Source: Bifidobacterium breve (GTDB taxonomy: Bacteria; Actinomycetota; Actinomycetes; Nanopelagicales; Nanopelagicaceae). From it: 44,190 nucleotides of DNA. This document shows, piece after piece, positions 7,857 to 16,124 of this stretch. A program made the position numbers and the translations under genes. Numbering within the stretch: position 1 is the first letter of the stretch; each line of letters begins with the position of its first letter. Below the pieces are notes generated by a model. It was not told the DNA's origin. It did no database searches and saw nothing but the letters and a program-made list of their open reading frames with translations. The stretch spans positions 1 to 44,190 of the forward strand of contig CAMAPN010000008.1 in NCBI GenBank assembly GCA_945860275.1. The letters run 5' to 3'.

Positions 7857-8966
7857 GTGGCAAAGAGCGACTCATCAGAGAATTCAACTCATCAATCGAC
7901 TCATAAATATGGAGAAGTGGGCGCGCCCTTTAGTCGCAGCCACCCGTTTTACTTTGGTTTTATCGGAGCACTAGGCGCACTCGTTGCAATCACCATGGCT
8001 CAAGCATTGGCATCGGCCAGTCAAGTTTTTGTACTGATTGTCATTTCACTCTTCTTTGCGATGGGACTCAACCCAGCAATTGAATTTCTCCGTGGTCGAG
8101 GACTTAGCCGCGCGCTTGCAGTGATTGTGATGCTCTTCTCAGTGCTTAGTTTTGTTACGCTATTTTCGCTATTGATTATCCCGCCAATTATCACCCAGTC
8201 TAATCAACTGATCTCTTCGGCACCCGAGCTGATTAATCAATTGAAGAGCAACCCCACATTTGCGCATTTAAATGATCAATACGGTTTCTTGGATACTCTG
8301 CAAGAGCGGGTCACGCTATGGGTCAAAGATGGGAAATTTGTTCTCACTGCCTTCGGTGGCATCGTCGGCGTCGGCAAAGTTGTGCTTAACGGTGCCTTTG
8401 CAGCGCTAACCATTCTCATCTTGACGCTCTACTTCATGGCATCATTGCCACAAATAACAAAAATTGCTTATCGCATCGCCCCAGCTTCCCGACGCGATCG
8501 AATTGCAAAAATTTCCGATGCAATCATCGCCAGAATTGGCACCTTTGTAGGTAGCCAAGTTCTCGTAGCCTTCCTCGCTGCAGTTTTCATTGGCTTACTC
8601 TCATTCGCGCTGGGACTTCCATACGCAATTTCACTTGGCATGTTGATCTTTGTCTGCGCGCTGATTCCGTTAGTGGGTCACTTCATAGGCGCAGCAGTTG
8701 TCACACTTGTCGCGTTCGCACAAAGCCCCACTCGAGGGTTGATTGCTCTCATCGCATACATCGCATACCAGCAAATCGAGAACTACATGATCGTGCCGCG
8801 AATTATGAAACGTAACCTTGCTATTCCCGGATTAGTAACAATCATCGCAGCGTTAGTTGGCACGTCATTATTAGGCCTAGTAGGCGCACTTCTTGCGGTG
8901 CCAATTGCAGCTGCAGTCTTACTTATTATTGATGAGGTTGTGCTTCCTCGAGCTGAACAGAAATAG
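7857..8966 (+). CDS. AI-2E family (PerM/YdiK-like) membrane protein
   Basis: A 369-residue integral membrane protein of the AI-2 exporter (UPF0118/PerM) family. After a short hydrophilic N terminus come hydrophobic segments around residues 30-75 and 85-105. A soluble amphipathic region (IITQSNQLISSAPELINQLKSN) follows, and then a cluster of further membrane helices. The family-defining stretch at about 300-330 contains AYIAYQQIENYMIVPRIMKRNL, where the QQIEN and P-I/V motifs are diagnostic. Members are proposed exporters of small molecules or sodium, and the substrate here is unknown. The start is GTG with a leaderless promoter. It runs in the same direction as the epimerase and ends convergently with the hydrolase, without a recognisable terminator. 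Confidence 0.9.
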   Translation: MAKSDSSENSTHQSTHKYGEVGAPFSRSHPFYFGFIGALGALVAITMAQALASASQVFVLIVISLFFAMGLNPAIEFLRGRGLSRALAVIVMLFSVLSFVTLFSLLIIPPIITQSNQLISSAPELINQLKSNPTFAHLNDQYGFLDTLQERVTLWVKDGKFVLTAFGGIVGVGKVVLNGAFAALTILILTLYFMASLPQITKIAYRIAPASRRDRIAKISDAIIARIGTFVGSQVLVAFLAAVFIGLLSFALGLPYAISLGMLIFVCALIPLVGHFIGAAVVTLVAFAQSPTRGLIALIAYIAYQQIENYMIVPRIMKRNLAIPGLVTIIAALVGTSLLGLVGALLAVPIAAAVLLIIDEVVLPRAEQK

Positions 8967-8985
8967 TGAACGTAATTTGCTACTT

Positions 8986-9702
8986 TTAATATTCAGTAGG
9001 TAGCGGGTATTTGGCGGGGTTTACTATTTTAACTATCTCGTTATGGACTCGTTGTACGGAGGGTTCGCCAATCCATAGATGTTTTCCATTAGCTACTTCA
9101 ATCATCTCGAGTTGCGTGAGTGCGGCAAATCGTTCGCGCGCTTGCGCTGGTGGAAGGTAATCATCAAACTCTGGAACGATGGCAATAACGCGACGACCAT
9201 CATGCGCCCACCACGCCAAATCACTCTCTTGTGAAGTGCGTAGCGGTGGACTAAGCAGAATTAAACCTTGCACTCTCGCATCGCGCGCATGTTTAAGCGC
9301 AAGATCAGTTCCAAAAGACCACCCGACAACCCAAATGTTTTTCACATCTGGGAGCGCATTCGCTACGAAGTCAATTGCCGCAGCAACATCGAATTTCTCA
9401 TCAACCCCATTCGTAAACTCGCCCTCACTTTTGCCTTGTTCGCTTTCAGTGCCGCGCGTGTTGAAGCGAAATATTGCTAAGTCGGCGAGCGCCGGCAGTC
9501 GGTAGGCAGCCTTCCGATAAATATGGCTATCCATCATCCCGCCGTGGGTAGGTAGCGGGTGGAGCATCACAAGAGCGCCAGCGACCTGATTGGTTTCAGG
9601 CAGGGCAAGCTCCCCAATCAGAGTCAGACCATCGGTGGTGATCAGCTGGACCGGTTGGCGACGTGCTGGCAGTACCGTGGCCGCCCGGATAACCTCAGAC
9701 AT
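8986..9702 (-). CDS. Alpha/beta hydrolase
   Basis: This 238-residue alpha/beta-hydrolase-fold protein is probably cytoplasmic. The oxyanion/N-terminal strand region is LHPLPTHGGMMDSHIYR, the segment AIFRFNTRGTESEQGKSEG resembles the HPHP...FNFRG family of small serine hydrolases, and the nucleophile elbow is GWSFG. The acid is likely in the stretch IVPEFDDYLPP and the histidine in NGKHLWIGE. The substrate cannot be named. A longer frame reaches 9807 but would run over the divergent aldehyde dehydrogenase. ATG 9702 begins MSEVIRAATV just upstream of the conserved fold and is preferred. It shares a 61-base divergent promoter region holding an inverted repeat with the aldehyde dehydrogenase gene, which suggests joint control. 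Confidence 0.85.
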   Translation of the reverse strand: MSEVIRAATVLPARRQPVQLITTDGLTLIGELALPETNQVAGALVMLHPLPTHGGMMDSHIYRKAAYRLPALADLAIFRFNTRGTESEQGKSEGEFTNGVDEKFDVAAAIDFVANALPDVKNIWVVGWSFGTDLALKHARDARVQGLILLSPPLRTSQESDLAWWAHDGRRVIAIVPEFDDYLPPAQARERFAALTQLEMIEVANGKHLWIGEPSVQRVHNEIVKIVNPAKYPLPTEY

Positions 9703-9710
9703 AGAGCACC

Positions 9711-9735
9711 GAGATATACATACATTAAGTATCTC
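9711..9735. promoter_or_regulatory. Inverted repeat in divergent hydrolase/ALDH promoter
   Basis: The half-sites GAGATA (9711-9716) and TATCTC (9730-9735) are perfect inverted copies with 13 bases between them, centred in the 61-base gap between the two divergent genes. TACATT (9721-9726) within the spacer could be a forward -10 box, so a regulator bound here would cover it. This is a candidate operator; six-base arms can also arise by chance. Confidence 0.35.
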
Positions 9736-9763
9736 AGGGATTAGGCGAGGTGGAGTAATCACG

Positions 9764-11233
9764 ATGATGGGGCCAACTACAACAAGCAGCGCTGGTGAAT
9801 TCACCACCCATCACCCAGCAACAGGTGAGCTCTTTGCCACCTATCCCGTGACAAGCGATCACCAAATGAATGAGTTGGTTGCGCGGGCGCGTGCGAGCGC
9901 GAAATGGTGGTCAGCTCTTACTTTCCGTGAGCGTCGAAAGATTCTCCTAAAATGGAATTCCCTGTTGATTGCCAATCTTCAGCAGGCCGTAGCGCTTATC
10001 GTCGCTGAATCTGGCAAGCCAATCAGTGATGCAACGCTTGAAGCATCCCTTGCATGTGAACACGTCGATTGGGCGGCTGCGAAGGCTCACCTCTATTTAC
10101 GCGAGCACTATCGATCTCCTGGTCTCTTAATGGCAAATATGAGCGCGCGTGTGGATCGTGTTCCTTTTGGAGTAGTTGGCGTGATTGGTCCATGGAACTA
10201 TCCGATTTTTACGCCGATGGGTTCTATCGCATACGCGCTTGCTGCAGGAAATGCAGTTATTTTTAAACCAAGTGAATTCACACCGGCGATTGGTCTTTGG
10301 TTAGAAAAGATGATGCGCGAGGTTGTGCCCGATCATGATCTCCTACAAGTTGTCACAGGTGCTGGTGAAGTTGGTGCATCACTTATTGCTCATGGAGTCG
10401 ACAAGATCTCCTTTACTGGTTCAACTGCGACCGCGAAAAAAGTTGCTGCTGCATGCGTAGAGAAAATGATTCCCTTCGTGCTGGAGTGTGGCGGTAAAGA
10501 TCCAGTGCTTATCGATTCAGATGCTGATTTAAATCGAGCAGCTGACCAGACGCTCTGGTCGGGGATGGCCAATGCGGGGCAGAGTTGTATTGGCGCTGAA
10601 CGTGTGTACGTTCACGAACAGGTGGCTGAGCGATTCCTCGAAATCCTCAAAAGCAAGGCATCCGAAATCAAAGCGGGTGTTAATTACGGCGCCGCCACTC
10701 GCCCTGCACAACTCGAGATCATCAAGCGGCACGTTGCCGATGCGCTCACTCAAGGGGAAAAAATGATTGGCGATCACTCGTCGGTAGGTGAACGATTCGT
10801 CGAACCTGTGATCATCACAAATGTTCCTGAAGGCGCAATTTCGATGCGCGAAGAGACCTTCGGCCCGATTTTGATTGTAAATACGGTGCGCACTATGGAG
10901 GAAGCGATTGCAAAAGCAAACGAAACTTCTTTTGGATTAGCGGCATCGGTTTGGTCGAGGCGAAATGGCCAGAAGATTGCTGCACAACTGCACTGCGGGA
11001 TGGTCTCCATTAACTCTGTCTTCACATTTGCTGCAATTGCATCGATGCCCTTTGGTGGCGTGAAAGATAGCGGAATGGGGCGCATTCATGGCCCAGAGGG
11101 CCTCTTGGAGTTCACCTATCCACGCTCAGTCGTCAAACCACGTTTCCACTTACCGTTGGAATTTACCTCGTTCAAACGAAGCGCATTTGCAGATAAAGTC
11201 ATCACAACTTTAGGTAGAATTAGACACAAATGA
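9764..11233 (+). CDS. NAD(P)-dependent aldehyde dehydrogenase
   Basis: This 489-residue protein is normal length for the aldehyde dehydrogenase superfamily, which oxidises aldehydes to acids with NAD(P). Motifs in order: the nucleotide-binding VIGPWNYPIF and IFKPSEF, SFTGSTATAKK, the general-base region VLECGGKDP, the catalytic cysteine in NAGQSCIGAERV, and the C-terminal EETFGPIL and MPFGGVKDSGMGRIHGPEG. The GKDP and SGMGR segments resemble the succinate-semialdehyde or benzaldehyde dehydrogenase branch, but the substrate is not decided. ATG 9764 is chosen because GGTGGAG lies 8-14 bases upstream. The longer frame starting at 9590 overlaps the hydrolase antisense and lacks family sequence. 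The stop overlaps the next gene by ATGA, so the two are probably translationally coupled. Confidence 0.95.
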   Translation: MMGPTTTSSAGEFTTHHPATGELFATYPVTSDHQMNELVARARASAKWWSALTFRERRKILLKWNSLLIANLQQAVALIVAESGKPISDATLEASLACEHVDWAAAKAHLYLREHYRSPGLLMANMSARVDRVPFGVVGVIGPWNYPIFTPMGSIAYALAAGNAVIFKPSEFTPAIGLWLEKMMREVVPDHDLLQVVTGAGEVGASLIAHGVDKISFTGSTATAKKVAAACVEKMIPFVLECGGKDPVLIDSDADLNRAADQTLWSGMANAGQSCIGAERVYVHEQVAERFLEILKSKASEIKAGVNYGAATRPAQLEIIKRHVADALTQGEKMIGDHSSVGERFVEPVIITNVPEGAISMREETFGPILIVNTVRTMEEAIAKANETSFGLAASVWSRRNGQKIAAQLHCGMVSINSVFTFAAIASMPFGGVKDSGMGRIHGPEGLLEFTYPRSVVKPRFHLPLEFTSFKRSAFADKVITTLGRIRHK

Positions 11234-12957
11234 TAAGTGCACTCTTTCGAAGGTCTCTGGTAATTACGCTCTTTACCATCGCATCAGTAATCGGAGTAAG
11301 TCTTCCGAGTAACAGTGCGAGCGTTTCAGATCTGATTCCAGGCGGCCTAGCAACTCCTGGTTACTACGGAGTCACATTCGAAGAACGACAACCCGGCCTT
11401 GGTGAATTAGTCTCGGTGATCACCAGCAACCTCGCGCCACAAGAGCGCGTCAATGGCGTGGGTGGTACCTACCTTTGCGCCTCAATGGATGATCCTGAAT
11501 GTTCCAAAGGTTCAGGAGTCAGCGCCCGATTGATGCTGCCGCCATGCTCAAACGCAGATCAGCGAATGTGTATCGAGGGACTCTCGTTAGCAAATGGTCA
11601 GGGTCCAATGGAAACGGCGACCGTAGATCACGAAGTAGTAGGTCCAACTACGCCCGCTGATGCTGTTACCGGATTACCAGCTGGCGGTGGGCCAAGTCTC
11701 TGGAATGCGCCAACAGTTGCCAACAAAGCTGGCAGAAAAACTTATGGCGTTTCAGTTCAAGTGACGTATTTTCAGTCTCGCGAAAAAACTGGAAGCGCTG
11801 GTAAGCGCAACGCTCCCATTTCTTTGAAATCTATGCGCGTGAGCGTGTTTCCGGTAAGTGTTGAAACCGGAGATTTCTACTCCCTCGAAAGTTATAAAGC
11901 AGTGAACTCTGATGGCGCTGCAACCTACGGAATTCGACCTACTACCCGCGGCTTTGAATCACTCGTAGATTGTGCATGGACAGAAGTTGGCAGTTGCGGA
12001 AAGTACGTTGATTTTGCCGAAAATACCCGGGTCGGCTTAACCCTTCGCATGGGAAGTGAGATGACCGGATGGCTATACGGCCGTATGAAAGATGTGAGCG
12101 TTGATGTCACTGCGCTAGATAAGAAATACAACAAGATTAAAATCGAAGGAGCGCCGATTGCGGCTCCTGGTGCATACGGCGTATTAAAGAAAAGCGAGCT
12201 TAAGAATTATCCCGATATTGATGCACGAATTCGATTGAGCTCTGGCGAATTTGGTTACAACGAAATGATCAATTCAGCTGGCTCGCGCGGTAGTGGCTAC
12301 GACCCAGTCGGCAACTTCACAGATTTTGCAGCGTTCGAGCCAATTCTCAAGACTATGCCTGGAGCGAGAGCGCAGTGGTTGATTGCATCTGGTGCAAGCG
12401 TCAATGGATATCAATCTCAAGTTACGGAGAGGTGTTTCCAAGATAAGAGCAAGCTACTTGGCATCGTGACCACCAATGCGCTCATTTATGAGAACGGTGC
12501 ACCTGAATTCAAGAATGGAACTTTAAATTACAAAGTCGCTGGCCTGCACCATGAAGCAGATGGAGTCACTCTCACTCGAGGCACCTACGACTTAGCCATC
12601 CGATCTGAAACTGCCCGGTGCGTGTATGGTTTTAGTGATGCGCCATTTCAGGCATCAATATCTGTCATCGGTTCCGATGGAAATGAACAGACAATAGCCA
12701 CAGAGAGCGTGCGTGAAGATGCCAAACGCGAATGGCTCTTCCTCTCTGCGCAGAACTTCACCTTCTCGTCCCCTGTAATCAAAGTTAAATTGACTCAAGA
12801 GAAGAAATTGACAGCGTCAACAAGTTCTAAAACAAATCCAAAGGCAGCCGCTAAGTCACAGCCAGTGAAGCGAACTATCACCTGTGTGAAGGGCAAGCTC
12901 AGTAAAAAGATCTCTGGTTCTAACCCACAATGTCCGACGGGTTATAAGAAAAAATAA
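11230..12957 (+). CDS. Secreted protein of unknown function, Cys/Lys-tail family (paralogue A)
   Basis: I do not recognise a named family. The 575-residue protein has a Sec-type signal (residues 1-30: basic start, hydrophobic run, NSA cleavage region). The large mature region contains C83-x7-C91 (YLCASMDDPEC) and C106-x7-C114, a TGWLYGR motif, and a late domain with GTYDLAIRSETARCVYG and WLFLSAQNFTFSSP. A low-complexity Ala/Ser/Thr/Lys linker then leads to a tail TCVKGKL...NPQCPTGYKKK with C552 and C568. The same order of elements recurs in the protein at 17992-19809, so the two are paralogues. It is probably extracellular or wall-bound, with disulfides. The ATG overlaps the aldehyde dehydrogenase stop (ATGA). 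TAGAAT nine bases before the start may be an extra promoter. Confidence 0.85.
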   Translation: MISALFRRSLVITLFTIASVIGVSLPSNSASVSDLIPGGLATPGYYGVTFEERQPGLGELVSVITSNLAPQERVNGVGGTYLCASMDDPECSKGSGVSARLMLPPCSNADQRMCIEGLSLANGQGPMETATVDHEVVGPTTPADAVTGLPAGGGPSLWNAPTVANKAGRKTYGVSVQVTYFQSREKTGSAGKRNAPISLKSMRVSVFPVSVETGDFYSLESYKAVNSDGAATYGIRPTTRGFESLVDCAWTEVGSCGKYVDFAENTRVGLTLRMGSEMTGWLYGRMKDVSVDVTALDKKYNKIKIEGAPIAAPGAYGVLKKSELKNYPDIDARIRLSSGEFGYNEMINSAGSRGSGYDPVGNFTDFAAFEPILKTMPGARAQWLIASGASVNGYQSQVTERCFQDKSKLLGIVTTNALIYENGAPEFKNGTLNYKVAGLHHEADGVTLTRGTYDLAIRSETARCVYGFSDAPFQASISVIGSDGNEQTIATESVREDAKREWLFLSAQNFTFSSPVIKVKLTQEKKLTASTSSKTNPKAAAKSQPVKRTITCVKGKLSKKISGSNPQCPTGYKKK

Positions 12958-12980
12958 TCAGCAGCACTCACATATAATTG

Positions 12981-13289
12981 TTAGTAACGAGGCGCGTTTC
13001 TCGTACGTTCGGTTTTAGGTCCACGTTTGCCGCGTGAATTCCAACATGGCGTATGCCAATGTCGTCGGGTTTCGGGATCTTCAGTTGGCCACGCAACGAT
13101 ATGTGGCGTTGCCATGCGAATCTCATGATCACACCCAGGGCAGCGATACATCTTTGTAGAGCTCGCGCCAGTTAGTGCGCGGACAGTAAAACCATCTTCT
13201 TCCCATTCATTGGCAGGGCGTGGCGCACGCTCACTCGCCTCATCGTCAGGTCGAGCATCCTTGGATCGATAGTTTTTCCGTGGGCTCAC
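12981..13289 (-). CDS. Small zinc-ribbon-like actinobacterial protein
   Basis: A 102-residue protein resembling the short actinobacterial proteins often labelled ATP/GTP-binding, although no P-loop is present here. Visible are a charged N terminus rich in Arg/Asp/Glu, WEEDGFTVRALTGASSTKMYRCPGCDHEI, and RRHWHTPCW. The CPGC pair together with HWH and a further Cys form a plausible zinc site. The C terminus is basic. The function is unknown; nucleic-acid binding is a guess. The open frame continues upstream to 13511, but that part overlaps the start of the divergent ABC gene. GTG 13289 matches the usual SPR-type beginning of the family and follows GAGGA. Its promoter must lie in the 98 bases shared with the ABC operon. 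Confidence 0.75.
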   Translation of the reverse strand: MSPRKNYRSKDARPDDEASERAPRPANEWEEDGFTVRALTGASSTKMYRCPGCDHEIRMATPHIVAWPTEDPETRRHWHTPCWNSRGKRGPKTERTRNAPRY

Positions 13290-13387
13290 TCCTCTATTTT
13301 CGCAGTAAATCGCTGCTAAATCTCCCGTAACTGTGCTCCATCGCCGTTTTTTGGGCATTCTCAGAGTTCTACGGCAAGATATTGGTC

Positions 13388-14254
13388 GTGAGTAACGCGA
13401 TATCAGTACGTGGATTGGTGAAGTCGTACGGCGCAACCAAAAAAGCCGGCCAAAGAATCCACGCTGTCCGCGGCATCGACCTTGAGGTTCATACCGGGGA
13501 AATTTTTGCACTCCTTGGTCCCAATGGCGCCGGCAAAACCAGCACTATCGAAATCCTCGAGGGATATCGCTCTCGCGATAGTGGTGAACTCAGAGTCCTT
13601 GGCGAGGATCCAGCAACAACCAATCTCCCCCTTTGGCGTAACCGGGTGGGTATCGTCTTGCAGTCGACAAAAGATGGCGCCGACCTCTCCGTACAAGAAA
13701 TTCTTGCGCACTTTGCGCAGTATTACTCCAATCCTCGCGATGTCGATGAAGTAATCGAGTCAGTGGGATTACAGGAGAAGCGCCACGCTCGTGGCGAGCA
13801 TCTCTCTGGTGGTCAACGACGGAGATTAGACGTTGCACTTGGAATCATCGGTAATCCAGAGTTGCTCTTTCTCGATGAACCAACAACTGGTTTCGATCCA
13901 GAGGCCAGACGCTCCTTCTGGGAGTTAATTCGAACGCTTCGAAGTGCAGGAACTACCATTTTGATGAGCACTCATTATCTCGATGAAGCAGAAGCGCTCG
14001 CAGATCGAGTTGCCGTCATGAATCATGGTGTGATTGTCGATTGTGCAACGCCCGATCGACTAGGCGGTCGAGATAGAGAGCGAGTGAACATTCGTTGGCG
14101 TGAAAGTGGCTCACTTCATCAAGAGCTAACTGATACACCTACCGAATTCTTGCGCGCGCTGTCAGCGCGCATTTCTGGCGAGATTCCAGAACTCTCAGTC
14201 AGCCGGCCAAGCCTTGAAGAGATCTACTTACAGATGATTGGCGGTCAAGAGTGA
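13388..14254 (+). CDS. ABC transporter ATP-binding protein (DrrA-like)
   Basis: A 288-residue cytoplasmic ATPase subunit. Walker A is GPNGAGKT (residues 44-51), the signature is LSGGQ (139-143), Walker B is LLFLDEP (159-165), and the switch histidine is in MSTHYLDEAEAL. The order and the C-terminal region ending PSLEEIYLQMIGG match the DrrA/CcmA-type subunits that pair with ABC-2 permeases to export drugs, lipids or polysaccharides. GTG 13388 is taken as the start; a TTG six bases earlier is possible. It overlaps the permease gene by four bases (GTGA), so the two subunits are translationally coupled. The exported substrate is not known. The third gene of the operon encodes a Lys-rich secreted protein. 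Confidence 0.95.
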   Translation: MSNAISVRGLVKSYGATKKAGQRIHAVRGIDLEVHTGEIFALLGPNGAGKTSTIEILEGYRSRDSGELRVLGEDPATTNLPLWRNRVGIVLQSTKDGADLSVQEILAHFAQYYSNPRDVDEVIESVGLQEKRHARGEHLSGGQRRRLDVALGIIGNPELLFLDEPTTGFDPEARRSFWELIRTLRSAGTTILMSTHYLDEAEALADRVAVMNHGVIVDCATPDRLGGRDRERVNIRWRESGSLHQELTDTPTEFLRALSARISGEIPELSVSRPSLEEIYLQMIGGQE

Positions 14255-15045
14255 GTAAGCAACCTGGGGTACTCGCTATTGGTTTCACTCGAGGCGCTCT
14301 TGAAATCAAACAATTTATACGTCAACGCGAAAGCGTCGTCTTCACGCTCCTCTTTCCCATCTTGTTGCTACTGATTTTTGGAGCTGTATTCAAAGATGAG
14401 ATCGCACCCGAGGTAACTTTTAGCCAATACTTCGTCGCAGGAATGATCGCATCTGGCCTTGTGAATACAGGTTTCCAACAATTGGCCATCACTATCCCCA
14501 TGGAACGCGATGATGGCACCCTCAAACGTCTCCGAGGGACCCCAGCGCCGACTGCCTCGTATTTCATCGGAAAAGTAATCTTGGTGTTTGTCAGCATGTT
14601 TGTGCAGGTAGCGCTCTTGTTGGCCTTTGGCGTTGCGCTTTACGGGATCTCGCTTCCGACCACCCCCGAACGGTGGCTCACGTTCACGTGGGTGATGCTC
14701 TTAGGAATAGGCAGTTCAACGATCCTGGGTATCGCTTTCTCGGTGGTTCCAAAGAGTGGACGCGGAGCATCTGCTGTCGTCTCTCCTATCGTGATCATCT
14801 TGCAATTTTTTAGCGGTGTATTTTTTGTATTTACTCAACTCCCAACATGGATGCAGAATGTTGCTGCGCTCTTCCCACTCAAGTGGCTCACTCAAGGAAT
14901 GCGATCGGTATTTCTGCCCGATTCTTTCGCGACCCAAGAGGTTGCACAGAGTTGGGAACATGGTAAGACTGCCCTCATTCTTACCGCCTGGTTAATCGCT
15001 GGCTTCTTTATCGCAATCAAGACTTTCCGCTGGGAGCGCTCGTGA
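14251..15045 (+). CDS. ABC-2 type transporter permease
   Basis: A 264-residue integral membrane protein with six hydrophobic segments in the ABC-2 layout: an N-terminal amphipathic start (IKQFIRQRESVVFTLLFPILLLLIFG), a periplasmic loop, the segment YFVAGMIASGLVNTGFQ, the conserved cytoplasmic ERDDGTLKRLRGTPAP block, and the late helices LPTWMQNVAALFPLKWLTQGMR. These segments are typical of the DrrB/NodJ family. It would pair with the upstream ATPase as a homodimer. The start is GTG overlapping the ATPase stop, and its own stop overlaps the GTG of the next gene, giving a three-gene coupled operon. Whether the exporter acts on the product of that next gene, on its ligand, or on something unrelated is open. 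Confidence 0.94.
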   Translation: MSKQPGVLAIGFTRGALEIKQFIRQRESVVFTLLFPILLLLIFGAVFKDEIAPEVTFSQYFVAGMIASGLVNTGFQQLAITIPMERDDGTLKRLRGTPAPTASYFIGKVILVFVSMFVQVALLLAFGVALYGISLPTTPERWLTFTWVMLLGIGSSTILGIAFSVVPKSGRGASAVVSPIVIILQFFSGVFFVFTQLPTWMQNVAALFPLKWLTQGMRSVFLPDSFATQEVAQSWEHGKTALILTAWLIAGFFIAIKTFRWERS

Positions 15046-15770
15046 GTAATTCGCTGCGCATTCATCGAAGAGTGGGAATAGCGCTGACGCTATCTCTGAT
15101 CTTCTCATCATCAACTTTAGCGTCAACAAGTATCACAAGCGCATCGAGCGCATCGAGCAAGCCAACGCCAAAAGCAAAGAAAAAAAGTGAGGTAACAAAG
15201 AAAAAGCAGAAGTCTGTCAAAAAGCCGACCAAGAAAAAAAGTAAAAAACCTCGAAAGATCTCGAAACCGCTACCTTCGCCATCACCTAAATGGCCGCCCA
15301 AAGGCTTTAAGAAAGCCGGAAATGTATTTATCTCCACTCCAATAAGTGAGAAAGAATTAGTGGGCGTGCTTAGCGCGAACAGCACCTTGCTGAGCAAGAT
15401 TAGAACGTGCGAGAAGAAGGTCTGCGCCGTCGTTTATGTCGCTTCTTCAAGTAAATGTGAGTGGTGGGAAGTGCAGTCAATTGTCATTGGGCGGTATGCG
15501 GATGTGTTGGGCAACATCAAAACTCTTGCGAAGGGAAGTAAGGCAAAAGAGGTAAAGACCATCATTCTTATTAGCCAAGAACCAGTTGAGGAATATGCGG
15601 AAATCCTCAATATGAAAGCCTTCTGTCGAAATGACAAGATTGTTGGGAAAATTCCAAGCAATATCTTCACCCCCAATCCTGAATTAACACCTGCTCCAGT
15701 GCCTTCGCCCTCGCCCTCGCCTACTGTCTCTGTCTCTGCCTCCCCAGCAATCTCAACCCCTGCGAGTTAG
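15042..15770 (+). CDS. Lys-rich secreted protein coupled to ABC exporter
   Basis: No family recognised. The 242-residue product has a Sec-type signal (residues 1-30), then a strongly basic stretch (about 40-75, nearly half lysine with repeated KKK) ending in PLPSPSPKWPPKG. A compact globular part of about 130 residues follows, with four cysteines (123, 128, 139, 195) and hydrophobic strands CAVVYVA and VKTIILIS. The last 30 residues are a Pro/Ser/Val repeat ([15 protein letters not shown]). The basic stretch could bind teichoic acids, peptidoglycan or nucleic acids, and the Pro/Ser tail resembles wall-spanning linkers. The GTG start overlaps the permease stop (GTGA), so it is made together with the exporter. 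Confidence 0.8.
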   Translation: MSNSLRIHRRVGIALTLSLIFSSSTLASTSITSASSASSKPTPKAKKKSEVTKKKQKSVKKPTKKKSKKPRKISKPLPSPSPKWPPKGFKKAGNVFISTPISEKELVGVLSANSTLLSKIRTCEKKVCAVVYVASSSKCEWWEVQSIVIGRYADVLGNIKTLAKGSKAKEVKTIILISQEPVEEYAEILNMKAFCRNDKIVGKIPSNIFTPNPELTPAPVPSPSPSPTVSVSASPAISTPAS

Positions 15771-15782
15771 CCCGCTCTCAAC

Positions 15783-15794
15783 TATCCTCAGAGG
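15783..15794 (+). promoter_or_regulatory. Leaderless -10 box for 15795 gene
   Basis: TATCCT (15783-15788) is followed by six bases (CAGAGG) and then ATG 15795. The AGAGG next to the start codon is too close for a Shine-Dalgarno role. The spacing equals that seen at the meaB, ybbN-like and AI-2E genes. Confidence 0.55.
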
Positions 15795-16118
15795 ATGCTC
15801 GGTGGCATCAATAACCAACTCTTCTTGCAGGCCTTTGGCGGTTTCTTCGCGCTCCTGCTTTTGATTCCACTACTACGGTGGACTTTCTCTCGCGGAAAAT
15901 CCCACGTTGCCCGTCCGGCAAAAAGTGGCAATGTCGATGAATATGGGTTACTCGTGCCCGTGGCAAAGCCAACTAATTACATTGAAGGCGAGATGGCGCG
16001 CAAGCAATTGATTGATGCGAACATCAGGGCGAATTTAGTGACCGCTAAAGATGGCATTGCGTTACTAGTCTTTCCAGAAGAACTCTCTGCTGCTCGAGCT
16101 ATCCTCAAGAATCAGTGA
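15795..16118 (+). CDS. Small single-pass membrane protein, unknown function
   Basis: A 107-residue protein with one N-terminal membrane helix (about residues 8-28, FLQAFGGFFALLLLIPLLRW) followed by basic residues, so the remainder is probably cytoplasmic. The soluble part contains the VDEYGLLVPVAKP and EGEMARKQLIDANIRANLVTAKDGIALLVFPEE segments. The latter looks like a compact beta-alpha-beta unit similar to the DUF2007/putative signal-transducing type that reads an ATP-independent ligand, but I cannot assign it firmly. ATG 15795 is supported by a leaderless -10 box. It lies after the Lys-rich gene and convergent with cobalamin adenosyltransferase, six bases between stops. Comparable small membrane proteins neighbour the adenosyltransferase in some other Actinobacteria. 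Confidence 0.7.
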   Translation: MLGGINNQLFLQAFGGFFALLLLIPLLRWTFSRGKSHVARPAKSGNVDEYGLLVPVAKPTNYIEGEMARKQLIDANIRANLVTAKDGIALLVFPEELSAARAILKNQ

Positions 16119-16124
16119 TGCACG

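Noticed and set aside
9590-9763. N-terminal extension of the aldehyde dehydrogenase
   Set aside because: The extension is antisense to the hydrolase 5' region, has no family similarity, and a good ribosome site precedes ATG 9764.
13290-13511. N-terminal extension of the zinc-ribbon-like protein
   Set aside because: It would overlap the start of the divergent ABC ATPase and is Arg-rich shadow sequence; GTG 13289 matches the usual family start.
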